Below, one piece after another: positions 25,762-38,834 of a stretch of DNA of 64,000 nucleotides. A program made the position numbers and the translations under genes. Origin of the DNA: Henckelia pumila (Eukaryota > Streptophyta > Magnoliopsida > Lamiales > Gesneriaceae). The stretch covers positions 2,294,001-2,358,000 of the forward strand of contig NW_027331831.1 in NCBI RefSeq assembly GCF_033568475.1, written 5' to 3'. The notes below the pieces were generated by a model, which ran no database searches, was not told the origin of the DNA, and saw only the letters and a list, made by a program, of their open reading frames with translations. The stretch's first letter is position 1. Each line of letters begins with the position of its first letter.

Positions 25762-27856
25762 CAAACAATCAACTCGACATTTTTTATTGAGTTTTCTTTC
25801 ATAGTAGCTGCGAGTCATAAAATTAGACATTAATCTGATCTGACAAGCTAATTTGATGGCCCTATTCAGATAAGTAATGAGGTGGTTTCGTAAGCCATTT
25901 TCATCCGACGACTTTATTCTCTTGGTAAGTTCAAAACTTTTGGCTCATTGAAATTGTGGCTGAACAATAAACAACATGGCACCTGATTCTCTGAAGAATT
26001 ATGAGAAGTTGAAGCTTGATCCCAAAAAGGGCTGTAGGCCGATGAGCTACTGAAGCTTGAAGCCTGGCTGGTTGTTTCGTTAACATCTTCATAATTACTT
26101 TCTACTAAGCCAGGTGATAAATTTCCTGGAGCTATGATTCCATTTGGAGGTATTTTATGCAGAAGAGTCTGGTTTATATTTGAAAGTGCTTGATGGCGCT
26201 GCATCGGAAGTGAAGATGAACGAGAAAAAAAGAATCTGTCTGTTGATCCTTCGTCTCTCAATTCTGAAAATGCGTAGAGATCAAAAGATTAGATTACCTC
26301 CTCATGAAAAACTTACGTACGTTAATGCATAATGTCGGATTCCTTGTTCAGAAACATTTTCTAAGTGAAACATTTGTAGCACACAGTCCAATCTCAATTT
26401 CTTGGGGTTGGGGGTCGACAGATTCCATCAGATATTTCTTCACATCAATCAAATAGTCGAACATGTGGCTGAAAAAATCAATTATCTTAATTTTAAACAA
26501 GGTCCAAATATTTGTGTGCAAGGTTTTTTCACAAACAATCGACTTAGTCTTTAACACAGCTACATTCGACTTGTTCACCTTCAAAAACCTGAATTGAGCT
26601 TAAACGAGTGTGTTACATTTCAAAGACTGTTAACTATCCCATTGAAATTGAACAATAATAGCTATAACCTAGGTAGAGCCAATATAACCAGCCACAACTA
26701 ATCAGCAAATGAAACACATTACGGGCTAAAACAATTGAGAGACAAAAGGCTTCATTTTAAAATGTACCTGTATGTAAGCCGAACATATAAGTTGAAGAGT
26801 TGTCACTCGAAAAACTTGTTTCACTACTGTCGTCACTAAAGCTTCTATTTATTTTTGAATCTGATGGACGGAATAAAAATTTGCCTTCAGAAACGGTATA
26901 TATCGTGCAAGTAGCGGGACAAGATTCTGATATTTTTGAAGACAGATCGGGTCCCCTGTACATGTGAATTGATTTCGACCATCAGACAAAAAACTGCATG
27001 TAAAGAACATAAAAGATACCTACAAGTAAAAAAAAAAACATTTTTTATATTACTACCTCGAAAAAATACCGCGAGATGAAGCACCTATAACAAGTTTATC
27101 AATTTTTAGCTCCTGGATTTTACCAGAGACTGCATTTGCCACATCATCCGACTCGATCTGCACGATTTTCACTTGCACCTGAATATGAAAGAAATCGATT
27201 AGCAACTATTTTAATTCCGCTGTCTTCCAAGAGCCAAACCGCTTTTACCTTTCTCATATTACACATGTTCTTGTAAGGAAGAAGCTTTTCAGTCACCTGC
27301 CGCTCCACTTGCTTTCTATATGCAGTTGCTACATCATCATGAACTTGAGAAATATGAACTAGTTTCCCCACTGTGAGCAAAACACGAAAAAGCCAGCACA
27401 TATCAAGCACAGAACAAGGCTTTGTAGCTAGTTCAATCAAAATCTCGAGGTTTTCATTCATGTTGCTTTCCCATGTTTGGAAACGTTAATGTTCAAACTG
27501 CATACTTGTATTGAGCAATCGAGATAATATTATATCCATCTTAGTACAGATCATAAACATCACAACATACCGATGATATATATAAAAGCCTCTGAGCACA
27601 TGGTCTTGAAAGATGATGCAAATACTGCATTATAATGAAAACTAATTTCGGACGCCAAAATCGAAGTTCGACACTTACTATGATTTCGAACTCTGGATAT
27701 CACAGGGCGAACATGCAGCAACTTAAAGTAGACAATCCCTTGTGGCACAAACTTCTCCAACGCCCATTTGACAACATATTTGCTTTTTCTACCTCCTTTA
27801 ATGGCTAAACAAGTGACTAAATGTGCTGGAGGGGAAAATTCATCAGATCCTTCCAT
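22670..27856 (-). CDS. USP / protein kinase / U-box E3 ubiquitin ligase (PUB35-like)
   Basis: Nine exons on the minus strand: 27856-27679, 27370-27249, 27178-27057, 26955-26768, 26263-25983, 25044-24943, 24757-24329, 24031-23279 and 22858-22670. The frame closes at 787 residues. Domains in order: an N-terminal universal-stress-protein (UspA) domain at about 10-150 (KIDKLVIGASSRGIFSR near its end); a Ser-rich linker; a coiled-coil rich in Glu/Lys/Arg at about 298-410; a protein kinase at about 430-700 with glycine loop IGSGACGTVY (437-446), Lys458, HRDLK with Asp553 and DVG at 571-573; and a C-terminal U-box at about 716-787 (CPILKEVMYDPCVAADG, KAIEAWL). Catalytic kinase residues are present, so it looks active. 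The U-box recruits E2 enzymes for ubiquitination. Family members are plant-specific; substrates here are unknown. Several introns contain short tandem repeats. Confidence 0.93.
25542..25683. repeat. 71-bp tandem duplication in a U-box kinase intron
   Basis: The unit starting GGCTGCTGTTTTACACACCT at 25542 repeats at 25613 with about one substitution. It lies in the intron between the fifth and sixth coding exons and abuts a long GA microsatellite. Confidence 0.9.
25682..25759. repeat. GA microsatellite with G-run
   Basis: An uninterrupted (GA)n tract of about 68 bases ending in a run of about ten G, inside an intron of the U-box kinase gene. Length is likely to vary between individuals and is prone to assembly error. 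Confidence 0.9.
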
Positions 27857-30098
27857 TTTTTCTTTATGACCAGTCTATTTCCCACAATCAAAGCTCTGGA
27901 ACATCATACCCCAAGTAAAAATTCGCTGATTTATGGGATGAAAGTCAACATTGGCGATAACAAGAAAGAAAGATGACATGATTTCAAGACAAAAACTGAA
28001 ACTAGTTTTCTTGAAAATCTTCAAGAAATGAAGGAAAAAAAAAAAGAAACAAAAATGAGACGATCTTCACAGAACAGCAAAGTAGAGCACATACCGCTTC
28101 TTGTCTTGTCCCCTCAAATCCTTCTCAGACAATTTGGATTTTGAAGTAGAGAATGAAAGAACAAAGATCCAACTTTTCCTTCTCTGTGGAATTATATTTC
28201 GCAGATAATTTCTGGGAAATAGGTTCCAAGGTAGGACGTCAAAGGAATCTTTTTGTTTTTACATTTTTCTAAAAAAACGTTTCGTTAGGTGGATGTACAA
28301 GTACTACAATCTTTTATGCTTTGAAAAAAAATTTATTACGAACTACAATATATTATTCAAAGATTTATTCTCTTGCGTTGACTTTTAAAAACTGTTAGTA
28401 CAGATACTTTTTCAGTTTCTTTGATATATGCCGCCGGGAATGAGTCTATGCTACCTCATTCGGAGCCCGAATGGGGATCAGATGGCCTAATTTTATGTCA
28501 AATCAAATGATCTGATTTGATCTGCACATGAAATTGGACCATTAGATCTGGCAAATGGGTACTACTCATCTGTCAGCATAGACTCACCCGCTGCTCGAAT
28601 AGAAGATCTCCTGGTTATTTTGTATAAAATGTTTATTTAAACATCTTCATTTAAATCAAAAGAATATTAATAGACTATATTTTTTTGTGGTGAAATGTTT
28701 GTGTGATCATCATATATAAAAATAAAAAAGAGCGTACTTGTTTTGACGTAGAATAAATTCATCTTAGTATTTGTCCGGAAAACTTCTACTTCTCATGTGA
28801 TATATCTGAATTAACACGTTATTTCACAAATTTTTTCACTGAGTATTTATGAGAAAAATCTTAAGATAATATTTTTAAAATAAAAATTCAGCGTTCATTT
28901 TCTGAAAGTGATACATCTTATGGTAGTTTTGTAAATTGAAACATTGATCTTATTGTAGTTTTGTTCATAAAGTCTATGTTATTTTGTTTGTTTGTTTTTT
29001 TAGTGATGTAGATTGACACATAATCATTTCATAACGAAATCATGATGAATAGTTAATTACACTACACCCTTCTTCCATTAATGTAAAAATTATTGATTAA
29101 AAGTTGACCGGTGAATGCTGGTTTGTTGTTTGGTCATACTAACTTCTGATAAAATAAATCACCTAATTATTTTAAAATATTTCGGTAACATCAATAACTA
29201 AAAAATATTGATATCTAAATTTTTTATTATATATTTAACTAATAATTGACCCACATATATGTCATAAAGAGTGTGACAGTGGACTGTAAAAATGCAATTT
29301 TTTTAATCGCATTTTAATTTGATCTCTTTGTTCGACCACCATGAATTTAGTACGCAATATAATTTATACTTTTATTCAGATGAAATTATGAAGTTGAATT
29401 TTGATGTATATCACTACTAAAATTTTGAAATAATTATAAAGGAAACTTATTTTCTTTTACTCCATAGAACTTACTTCAAATATATATCTTCCATTAACTT
29501 CTTCTCATACTAAACCACGACAATCAATTTTGTGTCAATAAAAAAATTATCGACATGAAATCAAGAACTTGTCCACTACACCAACTCAATATACAAGCAT
29601 GTATAAATGACTGAAGTTACAGAAACACAAGTTATCAGGTTTTTTGCTCGCTAACATGGAAAGAATCTAATATTTCAGTCAAGTGTTAAGACACAACTCC
29701 GGAGACATTTCATATATAACCAGAGTTGTCTCCAAAAATTTGATCTGCTTCACAGGTTCGTCGTGCGATTACAGGCGACAGGTTGATGCCGTCATGCCGA
29801 TGAACGCTTCCTCTGAACTGCAAAGTTTACAAAGCTGCCAAAACTTCTGGCCCTCTCATATGGATCAGATTTTCCTAAGCATTTCAGAAACGGCAGCATC
29901 TGACAAAAATCTGCTGCTGCCTAGACAGGGGAGTAGAGTTCTTACGACTATTGCTCCTTGAAATCAAGGGAGAATCTGATATGATTCCCTAAATCCCTTT
30001 GACCATATTCGTATACAGGGGTTTAGAATCTCTAATACTCAAACAACGATATTGCGAACAGTTTTCATGTGATGTATAATGACCCAAACTAGTCCAAC
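27857..30098. other. Spacer: U-box kinase promoter and ceramide kinase 3' flank
   Basis: The first part above 27856 should carry the 5' UTR and promoter of the U-box kinase gene. The part just below 30099 should carry the ceramide kinase 3' UTR. A fold-back MITE lies at 28434-28591 (separate entry). An open frame at 29683-29961 on the plus strand has no recognisable domain and was not called. Confidence 0.5.
28434..28591. mobile_element. Fold-back MITE
   Basis: TGAGTCTATGCT at 28441-28452 is exactly repeated in inverse as AGCATAGACTCA at 28575-28586. The inverted pairing continues inward (ATGGCCTAATTTTATGT against the complement of ACATGAAATTGGACCAT, and AATCAAAT against ATTTGATC). The whole 158-base segment can fold into one long hairpin. 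It is non-coding; the superfamily was not assigned. Confidence 0.65.
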
Positions 30099-33000
30099 TT
30101 ACGCATCAGGACCAGTTCCAAATAAGCCAACAAGACCTCGAAAAACTTGAGCGGATAGCTTGTGCGCATGAAATAGCTCGCCATCCACATTCCATACGCC
30201 CTCCTTTCCAAATGATTTGAATGTGAAAGCCGGAGTCTGCTCATAAAACATAGCAAACTCAGTGTAAAGTATGAAAAAAAATGAGTTCACGTGCATCTGT
30301 TGCTATTGATGTAAAGGAAAAAAACAGTGAAAATAAATTGGAGACATATACTTTATGGTGTTCGACGAAGTTAAAATCCAGGGGTTTTCCACCTTTTCTG
30401 GTTAGCTGAATAAGATGCCTGCATACATTTATGTAATAAATAAATAAGTTGCTATAGGATGTAATGATGTTTCTTCTACTTAAATGCAGTAATGCGCTTG
30501 GATTTAGTGAGGAATTGTTGCAGTTTCCTGAAACTTAGGTGCTGCAGATAGGGAATAGGGAGCTGAAGTTTCAAGATATAATACAAAATTTGAGTTTGTT
30601 TTCAGTTTGGGCAACTAATCCTGCAACTGACTGGGTGTGCCACCGCTTCAAAGTCAAGTTTCTAATAGGAAGGGAATGTGATGCATGCTCACAGTCGAAG
30701 TAAAGCAATTTCACGATAGAGAGAGAGATTAAATATTACCGTAAATAAGAAGGGTGAGGGCAGTCTTTAATCAATATAAGATGCAAGAACCCATCAGAAA
30801 GGTGGGCATCAGCAACCAAGCCATCCGGCGCCTTTTCATTGCGGCAAGAGATTACAGCAGCGCCCACACTAAGAAAATGTCCTTTGGATTTCGACCATCT
30901 CAATCCCCCCAAGTTTTTGGCCAAACTCGAACGCCCAATCATACTTTCGTCGGTTGTTTCATTACAAACTGTGCAGTTCGCACGGCAACTCGTCCTCTCA
31001 GGTTTTCGACGAAAGTCCCAAAACGTTCTACTACCTTGAGCATTGGTCTCAACACTCGAGCCATTTTTTTCTGATTCGACTTCTACATAATTCACTTCTG
31101 CCTCATAAGACCTTAAATATCATAAACGTAGATAATAAATTTTAACTATCTAAAATACCCATGAAAATTCAAGGATCATAAAATCTAATAAACTGCTACT
31201 AATAAATGGCTCAGAGCATACAGCATATGAGTATCAGATATTACAAGTGATTATCTTGGTCAAGTAGATGAAAAATTCTCATCAGAGATTATTAAATTAA
31301 ACAATATTTCCGTTTATCATCTCCTCCTGGGAAAATTATTGTACCCTGGCCCTTTTAAGAGTAAGATCTTGAAAAATTCCAATACTTCATACCTACCAGA
31401 GTATTTGCTCAATGTTGGCAAAGCTTAATGTACAACAGATTCCGTAAAGAACTTATTTCATTGAAGGAAAAGAAAACCAAAAACTTCATATAGTTGTGTT
31501 AATAGTTAAATACTCCCTCCTTTCCAAAACTTTATGTTAGTTGTTACCCTTAAAAACCTTGGAAATTACTTTAACACTGCGTGATGATCTTGAAACTGGT
31601 GGAAGAATATAAAAGGGCAACGTGAAAAAAAAAAATTCACCAACAGAGCAAAGTCACGGAAAAGGACTTCCAGATCTATTGTCGGGTTTTGGTTTTGTAA
31701 GCACGAGCATGAACAAAAGTCTCATCACCGTGATCCCCTAAATAGACTAAATGAGGAAAACTGAAAATTGACTCAGGCTGCTCTTTCTCAGCAAATCAAA
31801 TAACAAAGCCTATAGATTTTATACCTGTGCTGAAGGAACACCTTTGTTCCAGCATAATCATATCTCTTAGGTCCCATCCACCGATACTTTTCGCTCTCAG
31901 TTATGACATCCCCATAGAAACCATACCTAACAAACAACCACAAAATTTATTGGAGACTCTGCACAGTTAGTGTTTTGTTCCACAATTCTTGTCACATGAA
32001 TAGGAAACTGGGGCATTAATCAAGACCAACAAATTCTTTAATTATAAGTCGAGTTGGTGATAATTCTACAAGAACTAGAGGAATATTGAATTTACTGAAT
32101 ATCGTAAAAGTATATTATGGTGCATTTTATCATTGCAGGTATGCATTATCTAGAGTAGACTGGCAGCTTTTCATTTCGAGAAGGGAAATGCTTTAACAAT
32201 GGCCAGAAAATCTAAATTTCAAGACAATTATGTGAATCTCAGAATGCACCATGAATGCCAAATAACACTAACATTGCAACGGCAAAAAAGTTTGACATCT
32301 CATCCCACATCACAGCAGAATTGATATGAATAAAACAGGAATATTCATGTCAAGATAAACAGGTTGTGAAAAATTGTCAATGGTCATAGGAAATAGAAAG
32401 ATGAACAAGATATCATATTCATTTGAAATATAAGAGTGAATACCAACCCAAGAGCTTGATTACTAGACAGAAGGTAATTTTAGATGCCAAAGAGTGGTCA
32501 AAAATTGCATCTTCATGTCCACTAAATGCCAAGAAAAACTAATATACAACGGGATGGGATTAGTCCATTATTTGGTATGGAACTTTAACGCAAAATACTA
32601 AGACAAGAACTGTAGATACAATAGATAAACAAAATCTCAAGTATAACTAATAGAATAGAAGACTTAAAAATACCCAGCAAAAGAAGCAGCATAGCGTACA
32701 CAGGGTTCATCATTTGACGCATTTGTGACTTTCCATCTTACAACTTGAGCTATATCAATGTGCACCCTTTTCCCAAGGATGATATGCAATGCTGATGTTA
32801 CAGGGTCTCGAGCCCCAGTTGTACTGCAAATGCAAAACCAATTTACAATCATTATGCCCAATATAATGCACGAGTCAGGATGATTATATATGCGCAAATT
32901 CAGAACTTATGAAAACATTAAAAATAATTTTTAGAAGACATAAAGCATTTGCGGGGAAGAGGGGGAGGTAGGAGGATAATCTGGAGTGAAATATCTGATT

Positions 33001-33851
33001 ATCTTCTATATGAAACCGGCCAATTCCATTTTCTGCTGCAAACAGATTATCATATTAAGGTAGTGTTTGGGAGAGCTTTTAGGAAGCACTTTTCAGTTTT
33101 TAAAGCCAAACACTACCTAAGTACTAATGGCATCATTTATTAAAAGACTTCAGCCCAGTGGTAATGTTGATGAAACAGGTATCTAATTGCATATATGTCA
33201 GAGAGTGGAATGCAGATAACATTTCAATAGTCCATAATCTGAAAAACTCATCCCCAGATCTGCTTACTGACTATCACCAAAATAGTACGAAAAGTTACTG
33301 ACTGACTATCGATACCATGAGCTCAACATGCAATCACTAAGGGGGTGTATTCGTTGCAGAGGTTTACTGACTTTTTTTAAATGATATATTTTTGTGAAGT
33401 TGATAGATTTCTGTAGACTTTTATAGAATCTCAGACTTTTAATGACTTTCACAGAATCTTGCAGATTTATTTTTCATGACTTTTATTGACATTTGTAAAC
33501 TTTTTTGTAGAACCATATGAGTTTTGTAATTCATGATTTTGATTTTGATTTATTTATTAGAATTATTTTATATTTCTTTAAAATAATTCTATTTCTTTAA
33601 AATATATTTATCTGTCATATAAATAATTTTTACTTATCAATTTGGTTTACAAAAATCAATAAGTAGTTATTCCAATTAAGAAATTAATATAACTCTATAA
33701 AATTTGAATATATTGAATTTTATATAGTATCCTTATTTATATAATATCTATATATATATACACATTCGTGTTAATAAATTTTTAAAACTACGTCAATATA
33801 TCAAGTCAATATATATCAATCATATACATATTATTATTATTATTATTATCA

Positions 33852-33886
<35 letters not shown>

Positions 33887-36800
33887 TTATATATATGTAT
33901 ATTAAAGTGAATAAAATTTAAATTTTGAGTTATAATAAAAATTAAGCTACAAATTAAAAAAAAAATTAATTAAAACATCAAATTTTATATAATAAATAAT
34001 GAATTAATCATAAAAAATAATTATTGTTATTTTCAATTTATGATCAATAAAATATTATAATTTTTTGTCGTGTAGTATAATAAGTTTTTATTTAAAAAAT
34101 TAATCAATATGATTTTAAATCTCATGAGATTTTGTAATTAAAATTAAAAAAATTATGAATGATAAAATTTTATATTTTATTTTAGGGGGTTTATTGGTTC
34201 TTAGAAATAGAAAAAATATGTTTGTATATATATTATTTTTAATAGAACTAGTATTTATGTGGCTAGTATATAGACTATTTTAATGAAAATGAAAAAAAAG
34301 TGTGTGAAAATGTTCGTCCAAATCTTTAGGTTGAACCAAAGACAATTATTGATATTTTATTGTTGTACTTTAGGCTTTAATTATTGTACATAATAGAATT
34401 CCATGGAGTTTTTAAAAGTCTATTGACATTTTGAATACCTCTAGACTTTTGTAGAGTTTTTAAAAGTCAAGTTTGAATATCACATAGACTTTTAAAATTC
34501 TACAAATGTTCATCTTAAATATCACAAAACTTTTATGGAGTATATAAAAGTCTAGATTGAATACCTTTAAACTTTTAAACTCCACAAAAATCATTAAAAG
34601 TCTATAACCAATACACCCCCTAAATTAATTTAGTCTATTTCCAGCACTCAGGAAAACATAAGTGATGAAAATCATCAACTTACAGTCCGAATTAATTCCA
34701 TGACACTGATCTTTTTCAGAATAAAATATCAAGTTCACATGTAGCCAAAAAATGTGCAGCTCATGTTCTCTTTTTACCCATAATCAATTGTGGATACAGA
34801 GATCCAAACACCATTTTCAGACACAATTTGATTCCATATCACACAAGACTAGGTTAAGATGATGCTCTATATTCAAACAAAAGTTCATATCCTAAAGGAA
34901 GTCGATGTTAATAAGCTAATAAAAAATTCTATTGATGAATATGCATATAAGTTTCAGAAAAATTGCAGCCAAGAACCATTGATCCGAATGACCTCTGATA
35001 CCACACCATGTTAACCATGTATTCCTCGCATTAGTAAAAAAAAACAGTTGAAGTACCAAATTACAATGGCATCTGTAGATCCAGCAGGGATGATCCCAAA
35101 TCTAAATTCTTCATTAGGAAAATAGAACTCTGGTTCTGGTCCTGTATAAAAGACAATAGGCGGAGAGACAAATTATCACCTAAATAAGTCATCTGCAACA
35201 ACCACAACTGCGCATTAAAAGAAGGCTCAATTTTTAAAGTATATTTGGCAATATATGACAGTACAAGAACAGATAGTAAATTGGGCAAGATAAGATCTAG
35301 TGCTTGTTATACCACATTGGCTGGATAGAGGTCTTTTATGTTCCAATCCTGAGAGAAGAGGTGACTGATCTTCATTATCACCGCTAGGCTCTATATTGGT
35401 TTGTTCTCTATGAATCGAGAGATTGGACTCACTTGAAATGGCGGGCATGAAACCCCCAGGAGTTGGTGGGTAGGGAGCTTTATGTCTTGATAATAAAAGA
35501 CCATTCAGGATTTCATTGAAAAATCCATCCCCGCCCTAGAAACATATGAAAAGGAAACACTTGATTGAAAACAAAACCAACAAATTAATTGGAAATAAGA
35601 CAATAGAAAAGCTCATACAGAAATTAAGTCTACAAATTAACTTGAAAAAAAAAAAAAAGCTATCACCGAGAAAAGAATACACAATGCAGAAATTGAGTAA
35701 GATATTGTTCTGCTTAACCAGTGTGAAACAGCGGGACATGCATAATCAAGAGAATTTAAACTTACATTAGGAATAAATTATAACAAATAGCATACGACAT
35801 ATCCAAACATGGCATAGAAAAACCTCAAACGAAAGTTTTATCGCCAAAATTTCTATAGTTGAATTTCATGACGTTGCTACAAGAGTAGAGATCTGGCTCT
35901 ATGTGCACTAAATATTTCGGTTGCATTCAATCTGACACTTTAATTCATCCTAAGGTGATAGTAAACTGGGAATAATACTTTGGACAACTGACTTGGTGCA
36001 AATTATAATTTTACTGTGACAAATATCAACACCTTCTTCAAAACAAGATACTCGTGTTTCATAGACCTCGATAATTGAAAATGCACAAGGAAATATATAA
36101 CTGCTTACAATGGCTATAACGCCATCATATAACCTAAGCTCCGTATCAGAAATCGAGGTCAACAAATCACGTGCATGTCCTGCCCTCTCTGTCACTATTA
36201 CCTGTTGTACAAGCAAAAATTTATTGGGAAAAAAAGGAAAAGGTTATCTAATTCATTGAAGATGAGTTTAAAACTTAAAGCAAGTGGGAAAAAATGTAAT
36301 TTTACCTTTGTTTTCACTTGGGCCTGTGAAAACAATGGTACTACTGCTTCCCAAACCCTACATCCATTTCCTTTTCCACTCTTTGGGTGAACAAAAACCT
36401 AATCAGTACAAACCGAAGTCCAGAGAAATTATTCTGCTAGTCCAACATTCAGCTTGCAGGAAAAAAATCTAGAAAAAACAACTCATGCTCTCAAAGAAAA
36501 TGATTTTAATGAAACTATTTTAGTAAAATTTAATTGTCTCAATTCCCGAGGAATTGCACCAAAGATTCACATAGCTCGGTAAGAAGTCAGAACTCAGCTA
36601 CTCCTAAACTCATTAACTCAAGAGCTAGTTACATTAAAAAATTCTTGAAATTTTTATTCTATGATGAGGATGTGTTAAGCATATAGCTGAAGTAGCATGA
36701 TTGGAACTTCATAGCGCTTGGAAAACTACCGATACGCGAAAACCTTCTCTTACTATTCTCATCTCTTAATTTGTCCTGAAAGAGGTTTATATTCATATTC

Positions 36801-38339
36801 GATACAAAAAGATAGATATGATGGACACTTTTAATGAAGTGGCACCCGTAAATGCAACATACCAGCAAACTCTTAGGTCGACAGCGCTCCATGTGTAGAT
36901 AAGTATTGATCTGATTGACCCAAACCTTACAGACCTCCAAATTCTCATGACCAAAAGAGTAATGTGATGGAGTCCAAAGAGAGGAGTGGTTATTTGACTT
37001 TTGGACAACATGAACCATAAATCTGTACATCTTTAAAATCAAAGAGACTGTCACCAGTTCACAGAACAATTTTTATGGATAGAAAAGGCAAATTTAGTGG
37101 ATTGAGTCATTGAGATAGTGAATGTATGTAACCTCGAATGAATGACCTGAACGAAATCCTTTGGCACTGGCTAGAACAGATTCATGCACCAAACCCCAAT
37201 CAATGAAGTTAGCAGCATAAACATCACAAAACTTGAACTCTGCCTCAGTCTTCGGAACAAGCTTCAAACGCAAGCAAGTGAATTTATCCTCCTCCTGGTG
37301 TGATGCAAACAAAATTCCCAAAACTAATCCTTTTACAAATAGGTAGGGGCACACAACGTAATAAAGAGAAGTATCACATATCCCAAAAGTTCTGGCTTTA
37401 TGTAAACTGGAGTAAGTTCGAGGAATTGGTAGTACGGTTCTCGTAACCAAAGATAGAGTTTAAGAGGGAGGTAATTATAATACTTTCACATGAGTATTAG
37501 CGTTGATAAACATATGCCATATCAACATCACCACCTTGTAAGAAAAATTCAACGTAAATCAGTCTCTTTTGGAGCCAATGTTCATTTCGCTGATCAACTT
37601 ATTGTTCTTGAAGCATGCAATTATCTCCCATCTCATCTATTCATAACCTAAAGATGTAACGGAGCAGCTAAATATTTTTTATATTAATTTGGCTCTTGGC
37701 CCACAACTTTAATGCATGCCCTTTTCTCATCCTCTTTGAAAGACACGATGAAAGAGTTCCATTGTGACCCAAAGAATAGTTTTTTTGAACTCTGTCAATC
37801 CAAATCTCATTACAAATATAAGAGCACTAAATATCTTTATCAGCATATCGGCAAGATAAACTGCAAGCTTGATCTATAAATGATAACACCAACATTTCAC
37901 AATATTGCGTTGTGAATTGGATATTGATGCTCGAATAAAGTTGTGCATGTCAAAATTAAGTGGCACCGGATAAACCCATATGCATCAAATCAAAGCATTT
38001 AAGCTAAAACAAGATTAGGCAGACTGAAATAATATGGTAAAAAAATGAACTCATGAACCCAAGAACAAAATTTTAATAATAAAAATAACAAAAAAATTTA
38101 AAAATCCATCTATTCATGATCAAATAATTACTGCCAACAAAAGGCCATTCATTGAAAGAAGAGGAAAATTGGGAACAGCTTACATTATGCGCGGGTTCAA
38201 CTAATTTCCAGGACAGCCCATCTGAATTAAGGGTGAGAACCACCTCCCCAACATAATCTAAGACAAGCTTTGTGCTCAAGATAGAATCTTTACCGGCATC
38301 ATTGAATATTGCATTCGGATCATTTTCATTTCGTTCCAT
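30099..38339 (-). CDS. ACD5: Ceramide kinase (ACCELERATED CELL DEATH 5 type)
   Basis: Twelve exons on the minus strand: 38339-38184, 37294-37133, 37030-36863, 36398-36306, 36201-36109, 35535-35313, 35141-35057, 32823-32674, 31926-31825, 31111-30740, 30418-30352 and 30236-30099. Length is 602 residues, near the size I recall for Arabidopsis ACD5. The enzyme phosphorylates ceramide to ceramide-1-phosphate; in Arabidopsis its loss causes ceramide build-up and spontaneous cell death. A PH-like N-terminal region precedes the diacylglycerol-kinase catalytic fold: VFVHPKSGKGNG at about 163-174, GGDGFFNEILNGLL starting at 225, and FRFGIIPAGSTDAI followed by CTTGARDPVTSALHI. The ceramide-kinase CxxxCxxC motif is present (Cys453, Cys457, Cys460). 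The second exon's acceptor is the least certain boundary. Two inverted-repeat elements sit in the intron between exons at 32823 and 35057. The gene is divergently paired with the oxidoreductase gene. Confidence 0.93.
33059..33117. mobile_element. 59-bp mini-MITE with TAA target duplication
   Basis: GGTAGTGTTTGG at the left end is perfectly repeated in inverse as CCAAACACTACC at the right end. TAA directly repeats on both sides (33056-33058 and 33118-33120). The interior (AGCTTTTAGGAAGCACTTTT) is largely stem as well. TWA target duplication with G-rich ends fits the Tourist/PIF-Harbinger group. It lies in a ceramide kinase intron. Confidence 0.7.
33341..34620. mobile_element. 1.28-kb non-autonomous PIF/Harbinger-like element in a ceramide kinase intron
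   Basis: The left end GGGGGTGTATTCGTTGCAGA and the complement of the right end GGGGGTGTATTGGTTATAGA form clear terminal inverted repeats. They are flanked by TAA at 33338-33340 and 34621-34623, a 3-base target duplication as used by PIF/Harbinger (Tourist) elements. Both subterminal regions are packed with variants of AGACTTTTATAGA. The interior is extremely AT-rich, with an ATT microsatellite near 33832-33881, and has no transposase frame, so mobility would depend on another element's enzyme. It enlarges the intron by about 1.3 kb but does not touch an exon. Confidence 0.8.
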
Positions 38340-38834
38340 TAATGATCAGATGAAAAATCAGAATCTCGGAGGCCCAATTCCAATATTATCTCAATCAAAC
38401 AAATCTATGGAATAATCAAACAAATCTATGGAATAACGATGAATCTTGAGGAAAGAACGTTGTTCGTCCCAATGGACAGCTTGACTGCGTTATATGCCGT
38501 CATAAAAATATTTAAAATTTTATGAATTGATCTTAATGAAGAAATGAGGGATTGGCCCAACAAAGACTGCAAATAATAATAATAATTTTTTATTCTATAT
38601 AAATTAAAATTAATGAATTACAACATACGTATACAATATTTAATTGTTTCAATTGAATTGAAATAAATATAGTTTTATTTTATTATTATTATATTTATTA
38701 TTATTATTATATTTATTTATTTTATTTTTTTTTGAGAATTTTATTATTATTATTATTATTTTGTACTCATGTTGGGGGATTGACTGAATAGTCAAACAAA
38801 TTACCATCGACAATGGCGATTGTAAAATGCTTAC
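38340..38834. promoter_or_regulatory. Shared divergent intergenic region, ceramide kinase / oxidoreductase
   Basis: Only about 495 bases separate the two divergent start codons, so both promoters must lie here or overlap the genes. The middle is AT-rich with ATT repeats (about 38676-38760). A 20-base direct repeat (CAATCAAACAAATCTATGGA and the copy after it) lies near 38392-38434 on the ceramide-kinase side. No clear TATA box could be assigned to either gene. Confidence 0.5.

Noticed and set aside
29683-29961. 92-codon open frame between U-box kinase and ceramide kinase
   Set aside because: No recognisable domain, no splice-linked partner exon and probable overlap with the ceramide kinase 3' flank.
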